DNA of 64,000 nt from Coptis chinensis (Eukaryota; Streptophyta; Magnoliopsida; Ranunculales; Ranunculaceae), in the NCBI GenBank assembly GCA_015680905.1, contig CM027380.1, positions 32,728,001-32,792,000 on the forward strand, written 5' to 3'. Every line of letters starts with the position of its first letter. The stretch's first letter is position 1. Below, piece after piece: positions 35,154 to 46,247 of this stretch. The notes beneath the pieces were generated by a model, which was not told where the DNA came from, ran no database searches, and worked only from the letters and a program-made list of their open reading frames with translations. The translations under genes and the position numbers were made by a program.

Positions 35154-36660
35154 ATGGCTAAAGAACAAGAGACTCCTCTCTCTGATTTTTATAAAGCCCT
35201 AAACGATGGCCCTAAGTCGTGCATCGTTCTTGCAGACCTAGTGGGGGATTTCCGAATCCCCCCAAATATTTTTAATTTGTTACCCGTTTTTCATGGTTTA
35301 GACCATGAAAAACCTTATCAGCACATGCGTAGGATTGAACAAGTCATAACAACATTACATCATCCTACGGTTGGTGCGGAACAAATTAAACTAAGGGTGT
35401 TTTCTTTCACCCTAGCCGACAAGGCGGCGTCTTGGTTAACTGCCCAAACGCCAAACTTTGTGGACTCATGGGCTCAACTTGTTCAATTGTTCATGGAACA
35501 ATTTTACCCACCACTAAAGACAGATGAAATGCTTCACAAGATTCATTTCTTCACCGGAAATCCTCATGAATCCTTTTGAGGCACGGAATCGTTCAATCGA
35601 TCTCCTCATTGAATGCTCGCATCATAATCTTGCGAAAGACACGCTTGTTCGTGCTTTCTTCAAGGGGCTTTCACATTATCATAAGGAGGTTCTAGATATC
35701 ATGACTGGGGGTAGTTTTCTTAGTAAAGGAGCCTTGGAGGCTTATAAATTCTTAGAAGATCAATCTAAGAAGAATAAGAATTGGGGAGGAAACGATTCCT
35801 CCCTCTCCTCTCCTTCTTCTCTTGAGGTTAAACATGATCCCAAGCTTAAAACTTTTATCGATGCCCTCACTAAAAAGGTAGATGCCATCTCTGTTCAATA
35901 ACAACCCACTCCAGTCATGAACATTAACTCTACTCGTTGTAATGTCTGTTGTAGTCTTGAGCATTCCGACTTCTATTCTCCTCTTGTCTATGCACAAACA
36001 CCACCACAACCATCACACTTCAACCAATTAACTCAACATCAAGGACAAGGGAACTTAGGTGACCAGAATAGAGGTTTAGTACCCATAACCCAGAACTATC
36101 AACATCAAGACATGAACGCTCAACAAGCTTTAATTCCAATACAACCATCTACAGACAAAGTAGTAGTGACCTTGTTGGAGAAACAAAATCAAATTATGCA
36201 ACAAAACTCCAACTTGATGAAAGATCAGCATGATCAAAACTCTAATATGATGAAACAAACGATGCAAATGATGCAGTCTTTGTGCCAAAAGGTTATTGAC
36301 ATGTCTTCTAACCAAAATAATAACCAAACCGGCGTGTTTCCAAGTCAAGCGATTACCTAATCCTAAGTTAACAAACACCGCTTCCGAAATAGAAAGTATT
36401 CAAATGTAATGGTAATATAAACCAAGGGGACCTACAGGCAGTCACTACCTTTTCGTTCGGGGGAGAGTAGTTGATAACCAAGTGACTATGCCTAAAGATC
36501 ACCCATGAACTATAAAATGATACCATACCAAATCTTGTCATAGAAATTGAAGACCCTACACCTGTAGAGGTTCCAATATGGAAACCTAGTTGGAAAGTGA
36601 TAAAAGATAAAAAGCAACGGTTAACAAATATGTTCCCCTCATATTAGGTATAGGGATAAA
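35154..36660 (+). pseudogene. gag: Element D gag, broken
   Basis: MAKEQETPLSDFYKAL at 35154, then DFRIPPNIFNLLPVFHGLDHEKPYQHMRR, VFSFTLADKAASWL, LFMEQFYPPLKTDEMLHKI. A frameshift near 35577 moves the chain to a second frame (SIDLLIECSHHNLAKDTLVRAFFKGLSHYHKEVLDIM). A TAA at 35899-35901 and the Cys segment CNVC-CSLE-H with the last Cys missing follow, then a Met/Gln/Asn-rich tail (36180-36330). Beyond 36360 only scraps of the gag-protease linker remain (VVDNQVTMP near 36466). Structural role only; no enzyme. Confidence 0.88.
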
Positions 36661-38253
36661 ACACCGCATGAACAACTAGATTTTCTGTAGAAGGTGAAGT
36701 TAAGTCTATTGAGAGTTTTGTATATCATATTAGTGCTTCCGGCGATGTCGTCCCCTACCTAGTACATATCCCTTTGAACATAAGCTGAACTAGAGAAAAA
36801 TTTTCAACCCTACCTTCCTCACCATAGAAGAGATGGACTAAACCTCACAATAGGCGAGATAGATGAATTCCTCTAAGATGGAGATGAATACCATAATTAT
36901 ATGGATCACGAACAACCTAGATGAGGAATTGACGAAGTTTCTAAGAGCTGTGATGATCCACCTTCTCAAGCACTACCTAGAGCACCACCCTACCACCATC
37001 CACCTGAGTTAATCCCTCATAAAATCCAATCATTCTTCCCACCCTTTTCTTTTAACACTTATCCACATTCCAAGTATTTTCCAAAACCATTCATTTACTC
37101 ACAATCATTCACTTGGACACCTTCTTATTCAACTAAGTTTCATTCCGTAGAAAGTTTTGGAGCTGATTCGTTTTGGTGGTGCATTCCATGTTAACTATTT
37201 ATGGAAACATCCACAATTGTTTAGATTATTGATATATTGGAAACTGCATGTAAATACATATATATCACTTTAAGTCTAGGGAATCTGACTTTAAAAGACC
37301 CACGTTTTAAAACAAATTTTTACAAACCTGTTTTCAAAAATTTGTTTGGGGGTAGGGTGTTTGGTTTTTCCATGCTTGATCACTAAACTTCCTATTCTTA
37401 TCCCCACCTCACTCCCTTTAAGAGTAGCTAGATTTCTCCTTGTTTGTTGTTTTGATTTTTTTTTTATTATTATTTTTAGTAGATAGGATGTTACGTTGTT
37501 AAATTTCGTAGTTAACTTTGAATTTGGTAGTTAAATGTTGTTCTTTTCAAATTGTGCATGGATTTTATTGTTAATCCCACCTTCTCGAATTGTTTGGGGG
37601 TGGTATTATTTATTCTATCATGATTTGTAGAAGATCCTCCATTTTAGAGTTTGTTTTGGAGTGAAGGTTGAGAATATTGTCGTAATTGGCATACCTATGA
37701 TTAGATGTGGTGGTAGGATGAAATCTAAGAGAGTTTAGAAGTTACTATTCTAAATCCAGTATAAAAGATACCAGGGTTGTTATAAAATAAAAAATATGAG
37801 TTGTTTCCGTTTTTGGGTTCGGAAATTTTATTGTTTCCGAAAATTGCCTTAAAGCTTTTTGGCAACCTACCGATTCGTTTTAACAATTCAAAACCTATAA
37901 AAACTTCATTCATTCTACACTCACAACCCACACTACACCTAACTTCCATCTCTCATCTTTCACTCCCACGTTTTCCGTTGTTCTTCACCATTTTCACAAA
38001 TCAGCACCTCGGGCGCTGCCGCTTTCGCAGGAGCGCCTTTCAGCGCCTACACATTTATCAGAATTTTTGTACAGGCGCTTTTCGCACCTAAGTTGAGCGA
38101 CTTCGCCAAACACTGTAACTCCAAAAACCTCAGAGCGCGACCCGCGCCCAAGTGGAGCGCACCCGCGCCCTGCCTTCTGTGAACACGGAAAATTCCAGTT
38201 TTCTGCGGGTTGTTCCCAGGTGATTTGCAGCTGTTCCAAAGCGTAGTGTTGAG
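36661..38253 (+). other. Element D region where pol is missing
   Basis: 1.6 kb between gag and aORF II. A degraded frame around 36830-37195 includes LNLTIGEIDEFL and a Pro/Phe/Ser-rich tail ending in TGA/TAA at 37193-37195. Post-pol landmarks follow: GAATCTGACTTTAAAAGACC (37281), TTTGTTTGGGGGTAGGG (about 37338) and TTGTTTGGGGGTGG (about 37594). GC-rich motifs AGCGCGACCCGCGCCC (38133-38148) and AGCGCACCCGCGCCC (38156-38170) lie just before aORF II. No RT, RNase H or integrase motif is present on either strand. Confidence 0.7.
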
Positions 38254-39040
38254 ATGACATCTCCTACAATAATACCGGAACAGTCTTTCAAAGATTTGTT
38301 TCAAAGCACTACTTATGGTGCTTGGGTTCGCGAGGTGATCACACACGTAGGCTGGGAACCGCTTATGGTTCTTGCTAGCATTTTTTCTTGGACTTGCCAT
38401 GCCCGCTGAAATACAAGACCCATGATGCTATTGGGTAGATAATATGCATGTCTACACTTATGACCTTTTGCATGAGGCTTATGGGGCAGGCATTTTCCGT
38501 ATCGAGGACCAAGGCGAATATAACGTCGCCCTTGGTAGCTGTCCATGAACATAGGAACTGTTATGTTTTGGATCATGCTAAACATTTTAAGGGAATGGCG
38601 TTTTTTGTTCTGTGAATGATGCCACTTGCAGCGTATTCCTTGCTTTAGCCATGGGACGTATGTGCCATGACCTTCCCAGAACCTTGATGTCTAGTTTAGC
38701 ACGAGTCTATAGCATGAGGCATAAGTATCTTCTTATGCCTGTTTTAGTTTGCCGTATTATGCTATGTTTCTTCCCTATTTTTTGTGCCCGTTTCACGGAT
38801 TGGGTTGGGGTCGAAATTGTGAGACCCACCAATTGTATTATCCGATCTTTCCGTGCAATGACTTGGCAAGGGTGGAGGATACAACCTTATCAGGTTGCAC
38901 CTTACACCCCATCCGACCAAGTGGCGCTTAACAGGTTAGCATCCGTAGATGATAAATAGCGGCAAGCTTGGCAAATTATAATGGCATGGCAGGATGCGAA
39001 GGAACCTCACTTCTTTATAGAAGAGGAGGATGACGAGTAA
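38254..39040 (+). pseudogene. Element D aORF II, broken
   Basis: Opens MTSPTIIPEQSFKDLFQS, YGAWVREVITHVGWEPL, then loses the conserved middle through an internal deletion and frameshifts (38390-38540). The C-terminal part from 38600 is well kept: CSVFLALAMGRMCHDLPRTLMSSLARVYSMRHKYLLMPVLVCRIML, FTDWVGVEIVRPTNCIIRSFRAMTWQGWR, PSDQVALNRLASVDD, AWQDAKEPHFF, ending EEEDDE at 39038. Same family as in A and F. Confidence 0.75.
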
Positions 39041-40858
39041 ACGCTGGAGTGGAGGTAAGTTTTTAGTTTCAGTTAGTGTCTGCTTATGTCCCAAGCAATT
39101 TAATTCTGTTACCCCATAATGGGTGGAACTCTTATAGAGTTGCGTCAGTTTTTTTATTTCCTATATTAGTATGTTCTAACCTTGTTTTACAGATGTTCCA
39201 GAATTTCACGCGTTTCCATGGTGTTTTTCTACCCTCTTTATTTAAATGCTTTGAGGACAAAGCATGCTTCTTGTTTGGGGGGGGCATAGAAACACGTGTA
39301 ATTAAGGCATCTGTTAGGATATAGATATGTATAATATGCATTTGTTTTCAAGTTAAAAATTTTAAAAATATAAATAAATAAGTTTATGCTATACACTTAG
39401 GAATATCGGTATTGTTTTCTTTCTCTATGCTCTTAACAATCTAGAAGTCTCAATGTAGCTTTTGCATCGTAATAATTGTTAGAAACTTAGGTTAATATAT
39501 AGGTAATAATCTTTGCATCTATCTATAAATATATTACATGAGTATCTATGATTGTTAGCGATAAGTTTCTCAAATCTAGGCTAGAGTACTTATTCTACAA
39601 ATCTGTGAGAATATAGCCTAAAGCCTTATATATGAAATGAAACATTTGAGAAATGACACAAGGGAGAAGTAAAATCGATAGAGAAATCACACGTCCACTT
39701 GCTTGATCACTATGCCATATCCTAAGTGAGAATTTAGGCCCTCTTTGGATCGATATAGCCAGAAAATTCAAACCTATGAATTATTTTCCGCTAGTTAAGC
39801 CCCTCTGAGCCTTTTCTTTAGCCTTCCATAAACCACAATTCCTTTACCCTATTACAAAAACAAAACAAAATAAAAAATTCTACTTACCCAATCTAGAATA
39901 AGTCCGAATAGAATGAGTGAAGAAAGAAGAAGAGAAAAACCTGTGTAAACAAAAATTAGTTAGTTGCTTCAGAAAAAGAAAAGAAGTTTCCATCCAAGGA
40001 AAAGAAAAAAATATATATAGAAATAAATAAAAACTTCAAAAATAGAATAAAAGGGAGACAAAAGCCAAAGAAAAGAAAAACAAAAATATGGCTAAGGATG
40101 GAAACAAAGTATAGAAGCAAAAGAAAATAACAAGGTTTTCTCTAAGTTACATAATATGAAGACTCTATTATCTCAGACTTGTCCTTTTGAATATCCATTT
40201 CCTTCCTTCTTAAACCATCTCCTAATCCCCGCAACACCTAATAAAGACCTCTAACTTAATTAGGAATAGGTTAGTGAGATAGTAAGTGGCAGATGTGTTT
40301 GATCGACTCCGGCTTCCTTGTTTGTCATTGAGATTGTAAGGTAAAGTGTGCACACTGCACACTAGAGTAGTGAAACTTGAGCGGAAAAATTAGAGTGGTT
40401 TTTGTCTTGACATTTATGTGAGGACCTACTTAAGGACGCTATTCCGAGTTTTCAGAAACGAACCTGCTAGGCATTTCATAGTATTACTCATAGTATATAT
40501 ATTTGTATCATAGATGATTGATTATTATGCATATATTAGTTTAGGTTTTTGACTTGGTTATTCTTATTCAATTGCTAGTGAGATGTATAGATAGTTGAGA
40601 CATGAATGAGGAAACAATAGTTTTATTTCTTAGTCGTTGTAGTATAGATGAAGTTTGTGAGTACCTTCATTTGGAAAACTCTCCGCGAGGCTATAACTTC
40701 GTCCACTAGGGAATTCCTAGTGGTTTAAGGCCTTGTTGCATATGGTCAATGCGATCGCTCGCTGTGAAACGAGAGTAGTTAGAACTCCATTTTTGGTCAC
40801 TTATTCTAATTTCTCATATTTGCTTGAGGACAAGCAAAATGCTGTTTTTGGGGTGGTT
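39041..40858 (+). other. 3' untranslated region and polypurine tract of element D
   Basis: No gene. A hairpin ATGCTTTG/CAAAGCAT with AGGA loop (39246-39265) precedes TTGTTTGGGGGGGG. A purine-rich block spans about 39850-40110. The paired stem-loops lie near 40686-40723, and the terminal hairpin TTTGCTTG/CAAGCAAA (40819-40838) precedes the tract TTTTTGGGGTGGTT next to the LTR. Confidence 0.8.
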
Positions 40859-41980
40859 TGATAAGAGCCTAAAACTGTAGTTTTAACCCTTAACAATCGT
40901 GACTTTTAGACCAATTATGTGAATAATAAGTAAGAGTTAATACTGATTACGTGTTTTTATGCATTTCAGGCTTCAAAGTCCATTATGTGTAGAAATGTGC
41001 CACTTTAGCGAGATAAAGGAGCAAAGGTCGGTTGCTAAGGAGTTCTATGATTAAAGGCCAATTTCCAAGAAGACAAAGCCTCTGTAAAGCCCGGTCCAAA
41101 AGATGAAAAGTCAAAGTCCACGCGGGCGTAAATGCACAAAGTCAACAGAACTTCCGAAGACCATATCTTTGGACTCAGACCTCGGAATTGGGCCTACCTT
41201 ACGTCAAAACGACCGGCTCGGAAAGAGCTTTCCAATGGTCCAAGCCTTGGCCCAAAAGTGGACAAAAAGTCTGTCGAAGTCAACTGCAGCTGAAGAGGCC
41301 TTTCTGGACTGAAAGTATTGGGTTTTGGGCCTGATTCTCTGGCCCAAAACGTGGCTCCAAGCCCATGCACGATTTTTGGATCTGAACATATAAAAACAAA
41401 AACTTAGCTCTTTGTTAATGGTAGATAGTTAGGTTAGGAAGCTAATGTTAATGGAGTTTAGGGTTAGAATAATTTTTAGATCTAGAATTAAATCTCCATT
41501 TTAATTAGTTTTCATTTCCCTTGTTTTAATTTAAAGTATTAAAATATTGTTATTGCTTCATTAGATAAATTAAGTAGTTTATTATTGATCAAATTCGATT
41601 TTGTCATTTATCTATTGCTTAGATCTAATTTTATTTCTTGGTTGTTAGTCATTTCGTAGTTATTGATGTTGGGTTGGATTATTGTTTAGTTAAATTTCAT
41701 AAAGTTAGAATCTTTAGATTATGTTGTATTCAATTTCATATAGAAATGATAGTATAATGATATTAGAAATTTCACATCACCCATTACTCTCACCATTGTT
41801 CCTTGTGTCGAGTAGTTGAATTCTAATTAAGTCTTGAGGGTTTAAGAGTGGAACGAATCCTGACTCTAATATAATACTTCGTTATTGAGAGTAGGAATAT
41901 TGATATAAACACGTATTTACGTATTATGATTATTTGTGTTTACGCATAGATAGTTAGAATACGTAAAATCACTTTTATCA
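40859..41980 (+). repeat. 3' LTR of element D
   Basis: 1122 bp, near-identical to 32811-33963 apart from two short deletions. Followed by the target-site copy CTTAT. Confidence 0.95.
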
Positions 41981-41985
41981 CTTAT

Positions 41986-42480
41986 GTTATAGGCCTGAGC
42001 ACTGCACCCTTACCTATTTTAGTTACTAATATTATGTTATCTTGGGGTTGCGTGCCTGAGTCACCTAGGACACATATTACGCTTCACTCAAATGCAAAGG
42101 CGTATAGTGACTACGTCCAAAGGCATTGGACATTGCCTGAAGAGAGAGCTGATGGTATAGATTAAGATAAGGATGAAGATGAATATCCTGTTTGTTTTGC
42201 CGAGAATGCTATGGATCGTGCTAATTCTGATTTCGCCCATTTTTCACTGCTCCATAGTGGGATGCATACGCTTTATGATCATCAGCGAACCCTATCTATG
42301 CTTTGTGAATAGATACAGAGGCGTCAGGTTTCCATTCAGCGTGATCACTGCAGCTTAGAGCATAACATTCGAACCATATCCAATAACCACGCCAACATGC
42401 TTAATTCTATAGAGAATATGGAAGAAGCGGCGCAGCTTTTCGGTAGAGGTCTTGAGGCGTCGATTGGCCGAGGAGGTTAA
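41986..42480 (+). pseudogene. Element F aORF I, second part
   Basis: Continues the frame cut by D: STAPLPILVTNIMLSWGC, PESPRTHITLHSNAKAYSDYV, an acidic DKDEDEYP stretch, LLHSGMHTLYDHQR, then a helical tail (SIQRDHCSLEHNI, MLNSIENMEEAAQLF) ending at TAA 42478-42480. Two internal stops (TAA near 42164, TAG near 42310). The tail parallels B 23250-23640 and A 25360-25662. Confidence 0.7.
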
Positions 42481-43512
42481 GCTTTCTTCTTCGACTCTAG
42501 ACGGCGTGGCGGCGTCGTCCTTCTGATGGTTCTGGACCTTCTTCTTCTCAGGGATAGCTTTTTTCTTTTATATTTGTTGTGATGGATTTGATTTAGAATT
42601 ATTTCTATTTTGTAATAACTATTTAATTTCCATACTTGTTTTAATTTCCGTACTTAAGTTTAATTAATTGTTAATTTCATTTCTAGTTAAGTAGTTAGTA
42701 TTTATTTGTTTATGTGATTATTCATCTATGCATGTATTGTTAAATTTAATACATGATTAATCGCATATTTTTATCTTACCATATAGTTTTTCTGTTGATA
42801 TTTAGCATGCTTAGGTAATTTAATTGATCAATGTCATGAACCCCCCTTCCCAAATTGTTTGGGGGTGGTATATTTTAAATTAGCACAATGTATGTAAATG
42901 TATGAAATTGCATGCCTTAAATCACATTTATATAAGTTTTGGGCCAAAATATAAGAACCTTTGGGCCTTGTTTAATTTAATTGGGATCCACAATGTAATT
43001 AGGTACCTGATATTTCGAAGAATTTAAAAGTTTTACGAAATTTCATAAGCTAATCTAATAGAGAAAACCCATTATATGCAACCCATGAGCTTTGTTTTAT
43101 TCAATTGGGATCCATAATGTAATTAAGAACCTAAAATTTCATGGAATGTCAAAATTTCAGGGGATTTCGGAGGCTAATCATATATAGAAATTCCAAAAAC
43201 TGAAATAGAATTCATGTGTAGGAAACTATTATAAAAGTATGTTTTTTCACATCTTTTATTTTAGCAACCATCCGCCCTTAGACTTAGCAACCAAACACTA
43301 TAAAAATAATATCTAAGCATGTAGTTTCATAACTGAAAACCCTAAACACATCGCTGCATCTCAGAGCGCGCACACGCCATATACAAGCACAAACTTAGTG
43401 TGCACCGCTCTCCGAAGGGTTATTCCAAGCGCCCTCACTACAAGCCTCCAGGCTCAGACTTCTAGGTTATACTTTTCTAACATCCAGCACTTTAATTCAT
43501 TACTCGGTTGTT
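42481..43512 (+). other. Element F spacer between aORF I and aORF II
   Basis: About 1 kb, AT-rich. TTGTTTGGGGGTGG at 42856 repeats the polypurine tract sequence. Two imperfect copies of a GGGATCCAcaATGTAATTA...TTTC segment lie near 42983 and 43108. A GC-rich motif AGAGCGCGCACACGCC (43364-43379) lies before aORF II, as in D. No gene seen. Confidence 0.65.
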
Positions 43513-44433
43513 ATGACTAGTACAAAAAATATACCGGAATAGTCTTTTTATGACTTGCTTGATAGTGACACTTATGGCTTTTATTTCGACGACATGATTA
43601 ACCAATTAGGTTGGAACCCTCTCTTGGTATATCCATGTGATACTTATTCACATCAACTTATTGTTTATTTCTATGATAATTGTAAATTTTCTAATAACCA
43701 AGATGGAGAACAAGTGTTCTCTGTCACCATAAACAATGAAATAATGGATTTAAGCAAATTTTTGTTAGCATTTGTGCTAGGACTTTCTATGCCTCCTGCC
43801 CAAGACACATGGGATTACATGTCAGATAATGCCTTCTATTACAATTATTCATACTTCCACAAGACTTATGGGGTGAGCGTTTTCCGTTTAGAAGACCAAG
43901 GCCAACATAACATAGCCCTTAAAAGCATGTCCCTTAACATAGGCTCTACTATGTTTTTCATTATGCTCAATATATTAGGGGAATGACGTTTTTCAACTGT
44001 GAATAGTGCCACATGTAACATCTTCCTTGCTTTAGCTGAGGGATGTATGCATTTTGATATTCCCAAGACCATAGTGTCTAGTTTAGCACGAGCCCATACA
44101 ATGAGGCACGCGTACCTTCTTATGCCTTTTATGGTTTGCCGCATAATGCGATTCTTTTTCCTGGAATTATGTACACATTTAACTGATTGGGTCAAGGTTG
44201 ATACAATGCGCACGACCAATGCTATAGTCCATTCTTTACATGTTATGGTTTGGCCTGGCTAACGCCTACAACCTCACCTAGTAGCCTCATGCACCCCGTC
44301 CGACCAAATTGCACTAAATAGGTTGGCTAGGGTAGATGAAAACATAATGAAGGCATGGAAAGTAGTCATAGATATGCAAGACTTAAAAGAGCTTCATTTC
44401 ACAAGTGAGGAGCAAACGGAGGAAAATGCATGA
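43513..44433 (+). pseudogene. Element F accessory ORF II (aORF II)
   Basis: A 307-codon frame without a single indel, from MTSTKNIPE to the final TGA. Only three premature stops: TAG at 43540 (where A and D have Gln), TGA at 43984 (Trp in the other copies) and TAA at 44260. Parts: YGFYFDDMINQLGWNPLLVYP, TYSHQLIVYFYDN, VFSVTINNE, LSKFLLAFVLGLSMPP, FRLEDQGQHNIALKSMSLNIGSTMFFIMLNILGE, SLARAHTMRHAYLLMPFMVCRIMRFFF, THLTDWVKVDTMRTTNAIVHS. The middle SLNIGSTMFFIMLNIL stretch is hydrophobic. The best-preserved aORF II here and the best query for its family. Function unknown. Confidence 0.78.
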
Positions 44434-46247
44434 TTAGAAACAACTATATATGGTAATATTTATAATTTTCTTGTTAGAGTCCACTTATGTCCCAAGCGAC
44501 TTTTAATTCATGTTATCTCCATAACAGATGGAACTCATATAGGAGTTGCGTCTGCAGTTTATTTCATTCTACTTGTATCCTTTAACATTCTTTTTCAGGT
44601 GTTACCATTTACAAACACGTTTCTATGGTACTCTCTATCTTTTATTTTTATTCCATACTTTGGGGACAAAGCATGATTCTATTTGGGGGTGGTATAGAAA
44701 CACACTATAAATGTTTAAGCACATATTAGGTTGTATATTACGTATTAATTGTCATATAAAAAAAAAACATAAAAATAGTTTATACTATGCACTTAGGATA
44801 ATGGTATTATTTCCTTTTCCATGATGATATTAGTCTAGAAATCTCAAGTAGAAATAGAATTAAGCGTAGTTCTTAGAAACTTAGGTTAATACGTAGGTAA
44901 TAGTCATTGCATCTTTTCATTAAAATCTTGCATGAGCATGTATGAGTGTACTTGGCAGTATTTTTCTGAGACCTAAGTTAGACTACTTAATTTTACATAT
45001 CCTGAGAGATTCTAGCCTAAAAGCCTCATATGAGTGAATATCTAAGTGATGACACAAAGGAGGCATATAATATGAGTAGAGAAATCACACATCCACTTGC
45101 TTGATCACCATACCATATCCTAAGTGAGAATTTAGGGCCTCTTTAGATCGATATAGCTAAAATTCATACCTATATGTAATTATCTGCTAGTCACCCCTCT
45201 AAGCCTTTCAATTAACCTTTTCGCAACTACAAATCCTTTACCCATCTTTTAAACCAATAAAAATAAAATTAAGTCTACCCATTTTGAATGAGTCTGAGAA
45301 TAGGATGAGTAAAGAGAATAAAGAGAAAAATCGACCTGTGGAAAACCAAAATTAGTTAGTTGCTTAAGAAAAGAAAAAAATAAAAGAAGTTTCCATCCAA
45401 AGAAAAAAAAATAAATAAATAAAAAATAGAAATAAAACAAAAAATCCAAAAATAGAATAAAAGGAGCAAAAAAGCCAAAATAAAAAGGCTAAGGATGGAA
45501 ACTAATTGTAAAAGCAAAGTAAAGACAAAGTTTTCTCTAGTTACATGTAATTGAAGACCCTATTATCTCAGACTTGTTTGTTTGAATATCTATTCCGTTT
45601 TTTCTTAAACCATCACCTTAGCCCCGTATCACCTAATAAAGACCTCTGGCTCAATTAGGATTAATTTGGTATGATAGTAAGTGGTAGATGTGATTGATCG
45701 ACCTCGGCTCCTTTGGACATCATTGAGATTGTGAGAAAATATATGCCCACTGCACACTGGAGTGAGCTAACTTGAGTGGAAAAATCAGAGTATTTTTGTC
45801 TTGACAAATTGTGAGCACCTACTTAAAGATGCTATTCCAAAAGTTTCAGAAACGGACCTGTCATTGCATTTCATAACAAAGTTCATAGCATGCATGTGTA
45901 TCTTTAGATGATTTGATTATTATGCGTGTATTAGCTTAGGTTTCCAAAATATTGTTCTTATTATAATGTTATTGGGATGTATAGATATCTGAGATGAATT
46001 AGAAAATTTTATTTTTATCTCTTAGTCATTGTAGTATAAATGAAGTTTGTGAGTACCTATGGAAAAGTCTCACGAGGCTATAACTCGTCCACTAGGGAAT
46101 TCCTAGTAGTTTAAGGCATTATTGCATATGGTCAATGCAATCACACTCCGCGAAACGAGATTAGTTAGGACCACACTTTTGGCCACGTATATGTTTTTAT
46201 TTCTCATCTTTGCTTGAGGACAAGCAAAATGTTGTTTAGGGGTGGTG
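44434..46247 (+). other. 3' untranslated region and polypurine tract of element F
   Basis: No gene. CTTTG/CAAAG hairpin with GGGA loop (44658-44671) before ATTTGGGGGTGG; A-rich block 45360-45490; paired stem-loops 46073-46109; terminal hairpin TTTGCTTG/CAAGCAAA (46209-46228) and tract TTTAGGGGTGGTG up to the LTR. Confidence 0.8.

Larger units (their letters stand above)
32811..41980 (+). mobile_element. Element D: non-autonomous Athila-like element in F
   Basis: 9170 bp with two LTRs (1153 and 1122 bp), PBS, polypurine tract and perfect target-site duplication CTTAT (32806-32810 and 41981-41985). Contains gag and aORF II, but no protease, RT, RNase H or integrase that I can find. The LTRs differ mainly by two small deletions in the 3' copy (about 17 and 18 bases) and few substitutions, so D appears to be the youngest Athila-like insertion here. 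Its LTR and 3' region are related to those of F, so F-type enzymes could have mobilised it. Confidence 0.95.

Noticed and set aside
37994-38400. Overlapping minus-strand frames of 88-117 codons upstream of D aORF II
   Set aside because: They cover the GC-rich motif and the start of aORF II on the other strand and have no relatives.
43866-44219. 117-codon minus-strand frame
   Set aside because: Antisense shadow of aORF II of F, which is supported by homologous copies in A and D.
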